Shown here in pieces: positions 54,357 to 62,962 of a stretch of 64,000 nt of DNA. The position numbers were made by a program, and so were the translations under genes. A model generated the notes under the pieces. The model worked only from the letters and a program-made list of their open reading frames with translations. It did not search any database and was not told the DNA's origin. Each line of letters starts with the position of its first letter. Position 1 is the stretch's first letter. Source of the stretch: Desulfosporosinus sp. (GTDB lineage Bacteria > Bacillota > Desulfitobacteriia > Desulfitobacteriales > Desulfitobacteriaceae); NCBI GenBank assembly GCA_003513495.1, contig DOPM01000057.1:62001-126000 (forward strand), read 5' to 3'.

Positions 54357-55322
54357 TTAGTTCAGGGATGCCTTGCCAAATTCACAGATTAACTCTACAT
54401 TAGTGATATTAATATTACTGCCACTCACAAGGACATTTTGGATCTCCTCAGTGCCCATACCTCGTGCTAGACCACCAAACGATACACTTTGCCCGGGCAG
54501 AATACTATCTGTCGACTGGTTGTTATAACCTGGATTTAAAAATTCATAGGATCCATTGGTAGTATTAGACACCAATTTGGCATTCCAAGAATTAATCAGT
54601 TGGTCAGTAGAAAGAAGGAACCTCAGTTTCCAATGATCAATTGGTTCAGTAGAATGATTCGTCAAGGTAATCTTATATTCATATTGGTAATGACCACTTT
54701 GTCCATTCTGCCAAGGGATCGTTGTCTGATAGCGAATACTGACTTGCTTACTCGGGGAAGGTTCTTCTGGGACAGGATTGGTTGCACCTAAAGGAATCTG
54801 CGAAGCGACAGCATTAACATTAATTTGCGTTCCATAATTACCGCCAGCATAATTAATGTTAGTCCCTTCGTCAGCTGGCCAGTAAATCTCGACCAAATAA
54901 TCCTGCTCTTGTCCATTAACTGCCAGAGGAAATGACCCCAACACTTCGAAGGTTCCAACTCCGCTTACTTGATTAAGCACGTTTCCGTTCAAGTCCTTAA
55001 CAGCCACTGTTAAGGGTTCTATTGCACTTTTACCTAACAAGGCTTCTACATTAAACGTAAGCTTGTAGTACATATCAGTTTCGGATACAACATGGTTTTC
55101 ATAGTTTTTAACTTTGAACTGCCACTGAACAATCTCCGTCGGAGCTATCTTCAGTCCCTGCTGAAAAGTTTCGGTACCTTCCCCAACAAAAATGAACTCC
55201 TTGGCGACCACACTGCCCTCAGCTAATTTGTCGATGGAGACAGTATACATAGCTAAGGTTCCTGCCGCAATCGAACTTACCATAATTAAAACCAAAGTCA
55301 ATAAAAACGCAAACTTTTTCAT
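54357..55322 (-). CDS. TasA/camelysin-like protein with C-terminal CBM2-like domain
   Basis: The 321-residue protein has a SipW-type leader (GTLA, cleavage near residue 24, then MYTVS), a camelysin/TasA-like domain (about 25-175), a proline-rich linker (about 178-193) and a C-terminal domain (about 194-315) like cellulose-binding CBM2: ITLTNHSTEPIDHWKLRF, INSWNAKL and the ILPGQSVSFGG end. It could tether fibres to a polysaccharide. ATG at 55322 is preferred with GAGG five bases upstream. It is the first gene after the promoter at 55401-55430. Confidence 0.85.
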   Translation of the reverse strand: MKKFAFLLTLVLIMVSSIAAGTLAMYTVSIDKLAEGSVVAKEFIFVGEGTETFQQGLKIAPTEIVQWQFKVKNYENHVVSETDMYYKLTFNVEALLGKSAIEPLTVAVKDLNGNVLNQVSGVGTFEVLGSFPLAVNGQEQDYLVEIYWPADEGTNINYAGGNYGTQINVNAVASQIPLGATNPVPEEPSPSKQVSIRYQTTIPWQNGQSGHYQYEYKITLTNHSTEPIDHWKLRFLLSTDQLINSWNAKLVSNTTNGSYEFLNPGYNNQSTDSILPGQSVSFGGLARGMGTEEIQNVLVSGSNINITNVELICEFGKASLN

Positions 55323-55400
55323 AACCACCTCGATAGTTACTAATAATTATTACTATTTTATACTTCCTTTTAAATTAATATTATTTTCTACGACTCTACT

Positions 55401-55430
55401 ATAGTAGCACGAGTAAAAATCCCGAGTCAA
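55401..55430 (-). promoter_or_regulatory. Sigma-A promoter of the fibre-protein operon
   Basis: TTGACT, an 18-base spacer and TACTAT face the camelysin-like genes, with a leader of about 70 bases. A perfect 12-bp palindrome CTACTATAGTAG (55396-55407) overlaps the -10 box and could be an operator. Confidence 0.7.
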
Positions 55431-55535
55431 TTTGTATATAAATCCAATCTTAGTATTTAGTTCCCTTTTATCCGAACTTAGAAAGCACTAAAAAAATCGC
55501 CAACCCGCAAGTTGACGATATCATCTATTTTTCTT

Positions 55536-56294
55536 TTACAGCATCTTTTCCAAGAATGTTTTAATCCTAGGATGACGAGGATTTTCGAAGAAATCCTTTG
55601 GATTAGAATCTTCGAGGATTTTTCCGTCATCCATAAAAATCACTCGGTCAGAGATTTCTTTAGCAAATCCCATTTCATGAGTTACAATCAGCATTGTCAT
55701 GTGTTCCTGAGCCAGTGTTTTGATAACACTTAACACTTCTCCAATCAGCTCCGGGTCTAAAGCTGATGTTGGTTCATCAAAAAGCATAATGTCAGGGTTC
55801 ATAGCCAAGGCCCGGGCTATAGCTACCCGCTGTTTTTGTCCCCCTGATAATTTTGAGGGATAGGCATCCTTCTTCTCCAGCAAACCTACCTTTGCTAATT
55901 GTTTCTCGGCTATTTGTATAGCATCATCTTTAGCCACCTTATTTACAAGCATGGGGGCTTCGACCACATTACCTAAAGCTGTCATATGCGGAAAAAGGTT
56001 AAAGCCTTGAAACACCATACCCATTTTTCGATAGGTAGCCCTTACTTCTTGAGTAGAAGCAGTCACCTTTACGTCTACATTTCCTGCCGCCTCTACAACT
56101 ACACCTTCAATCTCAATGATACCCTGGTCAATCGTTTCCAATTGATTCATACAGCGAAGGAGCGTACTTTTTCCTGAACCACTAGGACCAATAATTGCAA
56201 TAATTTCCCCTTTTTTGACCTCTAAGGATACCCCTTTCAATACATTTAGGCTCCCAAAGTGTTTATGAATATCAAGCATACGTATCATCGTCAT
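55536..56294 (-). CDS. glnQ: Polar amino acid ABC transporter ATP-binding protein
   Basis: The 252-residue ATPase has Walker A GPSGSGKST, LSGGQKQR, LFDEPTSALDPE and the THEMGFAKEISDR H-loop, the hallmark of the glutamine/polar amino acid family. It forms an importer with the two permease genes and the lipoprotein gene upstream on the same strand. An insert near residues 65-80 (VEAAGNVDVKV) is longer than usual. GAGAGGG precedes the ATG. Confidence 0.94.
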   Translation of the reverse strand: MTMIRMLDIHKHFGSLNVLKGVSLEVKKGEIIAIIGPSGSGKSTLLRCMNQLETIDQGIIEIEGVVVEAAGNVDVKVTASTQEVRATYRKMGMVFQGFNLFPHMTALGNVVEAPMLVNKVAKDDAIQIAEKQLAKVGLLEKKDAYPSKLSGGQKQRVAIARALAMNPDIMLFDEPTSALDPELIGEVLSVIKTLAQEHMTMLIVTHEMGFAKEISDRVIFMDDGKILEDSNPKDFFENPRHPRIKTFLEKML

Positions 56295-56310
56295 AAATTC
56301 CCTCTCCTAT

Positions 56311-56961
56311 TCAATCATAAATCGAATACTTCTTCTCTAATGTGCCAAAAAGTTTGACAAGAACAGAAGAGATAATTAGGTACAAACCAAAGGCCACAAT
56401 AAAAGGAGTGATATTAAAATCTCTCGTGAAGATCTGAGTTGAGATACGCAATAAATCAGGCATTCCTATAACAGCGAGCAGAGCCGTTTCCTTTACCAAG
56501 TTAACAGCCTCACTACAGGAAGGAGGCAAAACCCGTCTCACGGTTTGGGGAATGATGATCCGGCGCATGGTTTGAGGGTACGTCATCCCCAAAGCTTTGG
56601 CTGCCTCATATTGACCCTTGTCGATTGATTCTATCCCGCCTCGGAAAATTTCTGTTAAATACGCCCCAGAATTTAAGGCATAGGTAACTGTTGCCGCTGC
56701 AAAGGGGGAGAGTCTAATACCTATAATAGGCAAGCCATAAAACACAAAAAACAATTGGAGAAGCAATGGTGTTCCTCTCCAGATCCATGTGTATAAATAC
56801 AAGATCTTCTGAAGAAGCTTTGGGCCTTTAACTTTTCCAATAGCCGCCAAAAGCCCTAAAGGCAACGCGAATACTAAGGTGAAGACATAAACCTTAGCAG
56901 TCAACTTTAATCCAGATAAAATAAACGGTAGTATACTCAGAACATAGTCCATCTGATCCAT
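56311..56961 (-). CDS. Amino acid ABC transporter permease
   Basis: The 216-residue HisM/GlnP-type permease has about five helices and the family loop EAAKALGMTYPQTMRRIIIPQ. It lies 16 bp upstream of glnQ and is a paralogue of the product of 57040-57681, sharing the WIWRGTPLLLQLFF block. Two different permeases in one operon suggest a heterodimeric channel. Confidence 0.93.
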   Translation of the reverse strand: MDQMDYVLSILPFILSGLKLTAKVYVFTLVFALPLGLLAAIGKVKGPKLLQKILYLYTWIWRGTPLLLQLFFVFYGLPIIGIRLSPFAAATVTYALNSGAYLTEIFRGGIESIDKGQYEAAKALGMTYPQTMRRIIIPQTVRRVLPPSCSEAVNLVKETALLAVIGMPDLLRISTQIFTRDFNITPFIVAFGLYLIISSVLVKLFGTLEKKYSIYD

Positions 56962-57039
56962 TATCGTCTCTTGTCCCTTCGTTTGCCTTAATAAGACTGT
57001 ATTTTGTTTATATCATAGCTGCTAATTTAGTACAGCTCC

Positions 57040-57681
57040 TTATTCGTAAATCGAATATTTCTTCTCCAGTCGGGTAAACACTTGAAGTAAAATAGAAGAA
57101 ATAATTAGGTAGAATACAAAAGCGACAAAAAAGGCCGTAATTTTGAAATCACTAGTTACCACTTCTTTAGCTGAGCGAAGTAAATCACCCATACCGATAG
57201 CCGCAACCAGTGCGGTATCTTTAAAGGTAAGAATGGCTTCATTGCAGGTAGCAGGCAACACCCGTCTAATGGTTTGAGGAATAATAATCCGTCGCATGGT
57301 CTGGACATAGGTCAGTCCCAAAGCCTTAGCAGCTTCATACTGCCCCTTGTCAATAGATTCAATTCCTGCTCGGATAATCTCTGTTTCATAAGCTGCCACA
57401 TTTAAGGTAAAGGCGATAATTACAGCAACTAAGGGCGGTAAATTGATCCCAAAGTAAGGCAAACCAAAGTATATAAAAAACAATTGGAGCAAAAGTGGAG
57501 TACCTCGCCAGATCCAAGTATATAAATGTAGTATCTTTTTAATCATGGGGGGGCCTGAGACTTTGCCAATAGCAGCCAAGATCGCTAAAGGAAAGATCAA
57601 AATAATTACAATTCCATAAACCGTAAGGGAAAGCTTTAGCCCTTTTAATAGAACGGGTAATATCGATAGAACATAATCCAT
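57040..57681 (-). CDS. Amino acid ABC transporter permease
   Basis: The 213-residue permease belongs to the same family as its neighbour, with EAAKALGLTYVQTMRRIIIPQ and the WIWRGTPLLLQLFF block. It starts at ATG 57681 with AAGGGGAC upstream, 26 bp past the end of a hairpin that separates it from the binding-protein gene. Confidence 0.93.
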   Translation of the reverse strand: MDYVLSILPVLLKGLKLSLTVYGIVIILIFPLAILAAIGKVSGPPMIKKILHLYTWIWRGTPLLLQLFFIYFGLPYFGINLPPLVAVIIAFTLNVAAYETEIIRAGIESIDKGQYEAAKALGLTYVQTMRRIIIPQTIRRVLPATCNEAILTFKDTALVAAIGMGDLLRSAKEVVTSDFKITAFFVAFVFYLIISSILLQVFTRLEKKYSIYE

Positions 57682-57707
57682 TGTTTTCTCTTGTCCCCTT
57701 ATGAAAT

Positions 57708-57743
57708 AAGGAATAGGAAGAAATTATCGACTTCCTATTCCTT
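57708..57743 (-). terminator. Hairpin between binding-protein and permease genes
   Basis: A perfect 13-bp stem with a 10-base loop. It probably acts as a partial terminator so that the binding protein is made in excess over the membrane subunits. Confidence 0.8.
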
Positions 57744-57776
57744 TTAACTTAGTTATTATACTGCTTTATTATTATA

Positions 57777-58604
57777 CTACTTTATAATATCTGATCCAAA
57801 CCATTGATTACTGATTTTGGCAGAAGTTCCATCGGCTTTCATTTCATCGAGAACTCGGTTAAGTTCAGCAAGGAAGGCTTTATCCTCAATGCGCACTCCG
57901 ACACCATAAGGTTCTTCACCAAAATACCCTTCTTCTGCTGATAAAATATAGTACTTATCGGCAGTTTTTTCTGTAGTGATCAGGTAACGGCCATTCATCT
58001 CATTAGTTACTACTGCATCAATACGACCAGCATCTAGATCCAATAAAGCAACTGTAGGATTTTCAAACTTTCTGACTTCCTTGATTTTCGAGGAAATCTC
58101 ATCCTTGGCAACCGCTTCTTCTGCAGTGCTGCCTAATTGAAGTCCGATGGTTTTACCATCTAAATCAGCCTTTGTCTTGATCGGTGAACCAGACTTAACT
58201 ATGATAATATTCCGATCCTCCATATAAACGTCTGTAAAGCCAATTTGCTCCTGTCTTTCAGGAGTAATCCCTAGGGCATTCCAGATCAGATCAATTTCAC
58301 CGCTCTTTAAATTCAAGAGAACACCATCCCATTGAACTGGCTTGAATACAGCTTTTACACCCAAACGTTTGGCTGCCTCTTTGGCTAAATCAATATCAAC
58401 GCCAACCAGCTCTCCAGCTTTATCACGGAAACCAGCGGGTGGATAATTATCGTCTAAGCCAACAATAAATTCCCCTTTTTCTTTGATTTTATTCCAAGAT
58501 TGATCCCCTGTTTGTGCGGTGTCTGGGGTTTTCTGACCGCATCCAGCAGCTAGAAGAGCAACTGTACAGATTGTTACTAATAATACCAACCATCTTCTTT
58601 TCAT
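57777..58604 (-). CDS. Amino acid-binding lipoprotein of the ABC importer
   Basis: The 275-residue protein has a lipoprotein signal (LLAAGC) and the SBP_bac_3 fold, with FIVGLDDNYPPAGFRD and KSGEIDLIWNALGITPERQ. It captures a polar amino acid outside the membrane. ATG at 58604 with AAGGA upstream was preferred over the longer frame to 58631. It is the first gene of the importer operon. Confidence 0.94.
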   Translation of the reverse strand: MKRRWLVLLVTICTVALLAAGCGQKTPDTAQTGDQSWNKIKEKGEFIVGLDDNYPPAGFRDKAGELVGVDIDLAKEAAKRLGVKAVFKPVQWDGVLLNLKSGEIDLIWNALGITPERQEQIGFTDVYMEDRNIIIVKSGSPIKTKADLDGKTIGLQLGSTAEEAVAKDEISSKIKEVRKFENPTVALLDLDAGRIDAVVTNEMNGRYLITTEKTADKYYILSAEEGYFGEEPYGVGVRIEDKAFLAELNRVLDEMKADGTSAKISNQWFGSDIIK

Positions 58605-58983
58605 GTTCACTATCCTTCCCTTTGATGTCAATCATTCAAACAACCTAGTTTATGTTCCCATCAATTCTTAATAAATTAAAGTGGAAAATATCTATAGCAT
58701 CCCCCCTATTGTAATACTATACACGAATCCCCCCTATTTTGGCTAGGTCTTAGGATAGCTGAATATTGTGTACACGTAGTTGAAAATTGAAGTAACAATA
58801 AAAGCCCCGACATAACGTGGGTTATCACAATAATAGCTCCTTAACCTCTCGGAAATTTACTTGATACTTCACCAAATTTGAGGCCTAAAAAGCAGTAGCC
58901 CGCCACATTCCTGAGACGGTCTACTGTCTAGTTATTAGTTCTTTTTGAATTCGTTTTAAGTGACGTATCCATGAATTTCTTCA
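58605..58983. other. Leader of the amino acid importer operon
   Basis: On the minus strand the 12-bp word AATAGGGGGGAT occurs twice (58727-58738 and 58699-58710), 28 bp apart, around an AT-rich promoter-like stretch. The terminator of the next upstream gene is at 58893-58926. No gene was found. Confidence 0.55.
58893..58926 (-). terminator. Terminator of the pyruvate-kinase-like domain gene
   Basis: A 10-bp stem with one mismatch, followed on the minus strand by CTTTTTAGG, about 60 bp after the stop codon. Confidence 0.75.
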
Positions 58984-59532
58984 TTAATATAATGAAGGCT
59001 TACATATTATTTCATGAATTTTTGTCTCAAATAAACTACTTGCATGCGACGGGGTTATGACTATTGCTGTATCTGCCCCTTTACCGGATCCACCAATTGC
59101 AATAATGGGTTCTCCATAGGGTATTAGCCCTGCGTCTAGAGCCATAATCGCTATCTCGACACATACTTTGGTGCCTTGACCAAGCATTCGTAAAGTGTGA
59201 GCCACTATCTCAATTGGATATGCTCCCCCAAAGGCTCTGCTGATACCTCTTTCAGCTCCGCTCAGCACATGAGTTGTGGTCAATATCTTTATCCCTATAC
59301 CTTTTAGTTCCTCGCGGATTTGTTGTGACATTTCGCTTTTACCCGCTTCTGGGTAACCATTAGCGTGAGTTACGCAAATAATATCAATTTCATTATTGTT
59401 TGCTAACATTTTTGCAGTGTCCCCTCTCGAAGAAGCCACAACAATATATTTAACCCCTTTTTCTAGCGCAGCTTTTAGGGCTAAAGCCGCCGTTTCCTTT
59501 GTATTTGTCTTACCTACTGCATCAAAATACAT
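58984..59532 (-). CDS. Stand-alone pyruvate kinase C-terminal-like domain protein
   Basis: The 182-residue protein resembles the alpha/beta C-terminal domain of pyruvate kinase without the catalytic barrel: TKETAALALKAALEKGVKYIVVASSRGDTA is the typical opening, and a GGSGKGADTAIVITP segment lies near the end. It has no signal peptide or membrane helix. In pyruvate kinase this domain binds effectors, so a sensory or regulatory role is possible. GAGGTAAG precedes the ATG. It is monocistronic. Confidence 0.82.
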   Translation of the reverse strand: MYFDAVGKTNTKETAALALKAALEKGVKYIVVASSRGDTAKMLANNNEIDIICVTHANGYPEAGKSEMSQQIREELKGIGIKILTTTHVLSGAERGISRAFGGAYPIEIVAHTLRMLGQGTKVCVEIAIMALDAGLIPYGEPIIAIGGSGKGADTAIVITPSHASSLFETKIHEIICKPSLY

Positions 59533-59865
59533 AAGTCTTACCTCACCTCATTTATCTTTAGTTAAGGAGTTCACGTGAACCTGCGATAGAATAACACAAT
59601 TTTGGGCATCTAATTTGCCCAGACAACGCTTACCTTAAAATGATTCGACAAAATCACAATACTTTCCTGCTATGTATTGAGAGTTTTGCAGTAGAAAGAG
59701 CTATCCCGTTGTTTCCCAATTAGTATTAACTAATCTTAAATTGTCACTCCTTCAAAACGGGGTGAAGTTGTTGATACTATCTTGGAGTAAGCTCATACAT
59801 CAAAAGTTGACATCCATGGTATAAAAGATTAGTATTTTATGTAAAAACGAAAGAGGAATTATATC
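59533..59865. other. Divergent intergenic region
   Basis: The gap holds a perfect 12-bp palindrome GTTCACGTGAAC at 59569-59580, upstream of the minus-strand gene, and the plus-strand promoter at 59807-59835. No gene was found. Confidence 0.55.
59807..59835 (+). promoter_or_regulatory. Sigma-A promoter of the HD-domain gene
   Basis: TTGACA, a 17-base spacer and TAGTAT lie about 30 bases before the GTG start of the HD-domain protein. Confidence 0.6.
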
Positions 59866-60447
59866 GTGGAACAGAACGCACCTTCAAGAGAACAAGCCTA
59901 TGATCTTTTAACTAAGTACAATAAAAATGACAGCCTAATCACTCACGCACTGGCTGTAGAAGCTGTCATGCTTCATTTTGCTAATATTCTTGATGAACCT
60001 GAAAAGGAAAAATGGAGTCTTATTGGATTGGTACACGATATCGATTATGAAATGTATCCTGAACAGCATTGTATAAAAGCCAGGGAGATATTAATGCAAC
60101 ACAATTGGCCCGAGGACTATATCCACGCTGTTGAAAGTCATGGTTGGGGGATATGTTGCAATGTAGAGCCTATTCATAGAATGGAGAAAATCTTATTTAC
60201 TGTCGATGAATTAACTGGTTTAATTGCAGCTACAGCTATGCTGCGACCAAGCAAAAGTATTCTTGACCTTGAACTTAAATCACTTAAAAAGAAATGGAAA
60301 CAGAAAAGTTTTGCGGCAGGTGTAAACCGCGAGGTTATTGAGAAGGGTGCAAAAATGCTGAATATGGAGCTTGACTATATCATCAAAGAAACGATCCTAG
60401 GTATGCAAAATGTAGCAGAAGGTATTGGTTTAAAAGGAGAACTTTAA
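59866..60447 (+). CDS. HD-domain phosphohydrolase
   Basis: The 193-residue protein has an HD domain with LITHALAVEAVML and LVHDIDYEMYPEQHC, the metal-binding His and His-Asp pairs, and further histidines in ESHGW. It likely hydrolyses a nucleotide or phosphate ester. GTG at 59866 follows GAGGAA by eight bases. It converges on a second, distinct HD protein gene and shares its terminator. Confidence 0.88.
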   Translation: MEQNAPSREQAYDLLTKYNKNDSLITHALAVEAVMLHFANILDEPEKEKWSLIGLVHDIDYEMYPEQHCIKAREILMQHNWPEDYIHAVESHGWGICCNVEPIHRMEKILFTVDELTGLIAATAMLRPSKSILDLELKSLKKKWKQKSFAAGVNREVIEKGAKMLNMELDYIIKETILGMQNVAEGIGLKGEL

Positions 60448-60448
60448 G

Positions 60449-60481
60449 CAAGAGGCTGCCTCATTTGGAGGTAGCCTCTTG
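60449..60481. terminator. Bidirectional terminator between convergent HD genes
   Basis: A 14-bp stem with one mismatch and a 5-base loop serves the plus-strand HD gene; its right part is also the last codons of the minus-strand HD gene. Confidence 0.85.
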
Positions 60482-61021
60482 TTTCCTGATTGTCAATTGA
60501 TTGAATATAGAAATAAACTCTTGTTCCACGATCGAAAAACTTACTTGGCTGAAGTCATGCCGAGTCGCCAATTCTGGCGCAGTCTCAAATATTGGATAAT
60601 TCATCAACTCTTTAAACTCATAATGTAGAAGAGTGTCGTCAACATTTTCTATCTGTTTCCGTTCTTCAGATGATAAATCCCCTAAACCAAACCTGTCATA
60701 GATCACACTTTGCAATTTTTCCTCTATAGCAAAATACTCTGGCATATTACGTTTTACTGGCCTTGTTAAATCTGAAATATAGCTTTCACTGGCATCATGC
60801 AAAAGGCAACCGAGTTGAACCCGTTCCGAATACTCTCGATGTTTGGCTTCCCGATAGCAATGCACCGAATGTTGAGCGACAGAATAAAAATGTTTGCAAT
60901 GCCCGTTGGCTCGAGTCATAAGTGACAATGAGTGGGCAATATCCTCTATTTTGATGTCTTCTTTTATAGGCTCCAGTGGGAAAAACTTGATTTTAGAATA
61001 CGTCAATATGTAATCGGACAA
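60461..61021 (-). CDS. HD-domain protein, YfbR-like
   Basis: The 186-residue protein resembles the YfbR-type 5'-nucleotidase HD group: HFYSVAQHSVHCYR, then GCLLHDASESYISDL with the HD pair, and ENVDD. It may act in deoxynucleotide turnover. The start is TTG at 61021, seven bases after GAGGG. The coding end overlaps the terminator shared with the plus-strand neighbour, an economical arrangement. Confidence 0.85.
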   Translation of the reverse strand: MSDYILTYSKIKFFPLEPIKEDIKIEDIAHSLSLMTRANGHCKHFYSVAQHSVHCYREAKHREYSERVQLGCLLHDASESYISDLTRPVKRNMPEYFAIEEKLQSVIYDRFGLGDLSSEERKQIENVDDTLLHYEFKELMNYPIFETAPELATRHDFSQVSFSIVEQEFISIFNQLTIRKQEATSK

Positions 61022-61243
61022 ATCTTATCCCTCGCTTTGATATAATAAAACTAGATCTATTCAATAATATTGTATCTCGGTCGATTTAACAACTCTATTA
61101 ACCAAAATTCGTCATCGTCTTTACTCTTATGGTGTATGAATATTCCTAACATTATGAATAAATCTAATCTTGGAACTTTGTGATTTATGGTACAATTTCT
61201 GTAAAAAGAGTATATAATTATGAAAAAAGGAGGTGTGTTAATA

Positions 61244-61462
61244 ATGGTTAAAGTATTGGAAATCATAGCGGATAAAGTGGGCAAGGATGTTGCAAATAAA
61301 TTGATTCAAGATGGATCTGTGACGGTGAACGGTGGTGTGATTAATCAATCTGACCTTGAACTGAATGTCTATGACCTTGTTGAATTTGATGATAGAAAAA
61401 TATGTTATCTTGGAGCAAATTATGTACTAGAAGAAAACTCTTATCCCCAAGCTGCAAAATAA
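61244..61462 (+). CDS. S4-like small protein
   Basis: The 72-residue protein has an S4-like core: VANKLIQDGSVTVNGGVINQ followed by LNVYDLVEFDDRKI, close to the RNA-binding pattern in which a hairpin loop reads G-x-V-x-VNG and a later D-x-VE. It may bind structured RNA or the ribosome. ATG at 61244 lies eight bases after AAGGAGGTG, a near-perfect ribosome binding site, so strong translation is expected. The frame continues upstream to 61220 but without such a site. Confidence 0.7.
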   Translation: MVKVLEIIADKVGKDVANKLIQDGSVTVNGGVINQSDLELNVYDLVEFDDRKICYLGANYVLEENSYPQAAK

Positions 61463-61532
61463 TAATTAGGCACAGTAAGCTATAACTAGTTGGTATTAAT
61501 TACAGCACATAACAAAAAAGGTATTAATACTA

Positions 61533-61569
61533 GAGGAACAAACCCAGTACTTTGACGGGTCTGTTCCTC
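61533..61569. terminator. Bidirectional terminator after the S4-like gene
   Basis: GAGGAACA and its complement, with an inner ACCC/GGGT helix, lie between the convergent S4-like and HD-GYP genes. Confidence 0.8.
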
Positions 61570-61620
61570 TACTTTACTAAGCAAATACTCTTCGTGTACT
61601 AATATCTGATCAATATAACC

Positions 61621-62658
61621 TTAGGTAACAATATTCGTTATGGTAATATTAAGTTCTGTATTTAGATCAATTTTTATATCATCGACCTGTAAAACCGGAC
61701 GATGTGGATTGATTTCATTTTCCACCACATAACCAGTCATGCCATTTGAACATTGTACTAAAGACCCAAGGGGAAAAGGAGCAATGTTGCGAACGAACTT
61801 AGCAACTATACCTACTTCCAGATGGCTGCCGGCGATAGTGTAAATATACTCTAAACCTTGTGCCGGTGCCCATCTGGCCCTGTATGGTCTATCACTAGTC
61901 AACGCATCATAAACATCCGCTACCGCCACTATTTTGGCTAAATTGTGGATGTCCTTGCCTCTCCGATTGCCTGGATAACCGGAACCATCCAGCTTTTCGT
62001 GGTGCTGCAGGATAACTGCCCGTGCAGGTGCATCTAGTATATCGTCTTCTTTAGCCTTAGCAAACCCTTGCTCCGGGTGCTTTTTTATTTGGGCAAACTC
62101 CGTATCAGTTAGTTTTTCTGATTTGTTCAATACCTCTAACGGCACAAAAATTTTACCCAGATCATGAAGTAATGCACCCATACCCAAACTTTTTAATTGG
62201 GAATATTCCAAGCCCAAAGAAATCCCTGTAACCAAGGAGAGCACCGCCACATTCACGCTGTGGGCGTATGTATAGTTATCATAATCTTTTAAATCAATCA
62301 CATTAATTAGAGAATCTTTTCGGTTAAGCAATTCCTCAATAATGTCCTCCACTAATTGACTAATTCGACGACCATTATCCTGTTTTCTGGTGAAAGAGGT
62401 CTGGGAAATAGAAGTAGCAATTTCGCGCAGGGTATTAATTGCCACTTGACGCGTACGTTGGCTAATAATATCTTCTCCGCCCAAGGGACATTTGGGGTCC
62501 TCAATATACACTGAAACTACCCCATGTCCAACCAGCCTATTGATAAAATTCTCAGTTAGCACCGTTTTTTCTACCAGCAACGCTCGTCCACTATGATCAT
62601 AAATGGTTCTACCGAGCACATCACCCGGTTTTAAGCTGGCAATATTAATGCATCGCAT
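61621..62658 (-). CDS. HD-GYP domain cyclic-di-GMP phosphodiesterase-like protein
   Basis: The 345-residue protein has an N-terminal DUF3391-like region (about 1-110) and an HD-GYP domain with HSVNVAVLS, LLHDLGKIFVP, and HHEKLDGSGYP, so the HD and GYP motifs are intact. It should degrade cyclic di-GMP or a related dinucleotide. The extra C-terminal segment (about 285-345) is beta-rich. GAGAGGTAGG precedes the ATG. Confidence 0.93.
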   Translation of the reverse strand: MRCINIASLKPGDVLGRTIYDHSGRALLVEKTVLTENFINRLVGHGVVSVYIEDPKCPLGGEDIISQRTRQVAINTLREIATSISQTSFTRKQDNGRRISQLVEDIIEELLNRKDSLINVIDLKDYDNYTYAHSVNVAVLSLVTGISLGLEYSQLKSLGMGALLHDLGKIFVPLEVLNKSEKLTDTEFAQIKKHPEQGFAKAKEDDILDAPARAVILQHHEKLDGSGYPGNRRGKDIHNLAKIVAVADVYDALTSDRPYRARWAPAQGLEYIYTIAGSHLEVGIVAKFVRNIAPFPLGSLVQCSNGMTGYVVENEINPHRPVLQVDDIKIDLNTELNITITNIVT

Positions 62659-62962
62659 ATATCCTACCTCTCATGACTTGTACTAATTCTAATTCTACTT
62701 CACTCAACTTTAATCTAAAGAGTTTTCAGAAGTTCTATGTCTGAAATAACTTTATTCCACATACTTCCTTCATTTCCTCCTAATAATCGAAGACTATGAT
62801 TATATTTATAAGGAGCATTGGCTTTTCATTGCATAATAAATTAATGCCCTCTTAAACAGGAAACAGTTTTGGTATTACAAGCTGTTCCCTATTTAAGGGG
62901 CATATCATCTGATACCTGACTAATCGATTTAGAAGCAAAATGGGACGCTCCCACAAGCACCC
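62659..62962. other. Intergenic region between HD-GYP and Spo0M genes
   Basis: A weak long hairpin (about 62853-62900, TTAAA-AGG-AACAG arms) could be the terminator of the Spo0M gene. Nothing else was seen. Confidence 0.45.

Noticed and set aside
61057..61284. 75-codon minus-strand frame before the S4-like gene
   Set aside because: It covers the promoter and start of the S4-like gene, is AT-rich and has no ribosome binding site.
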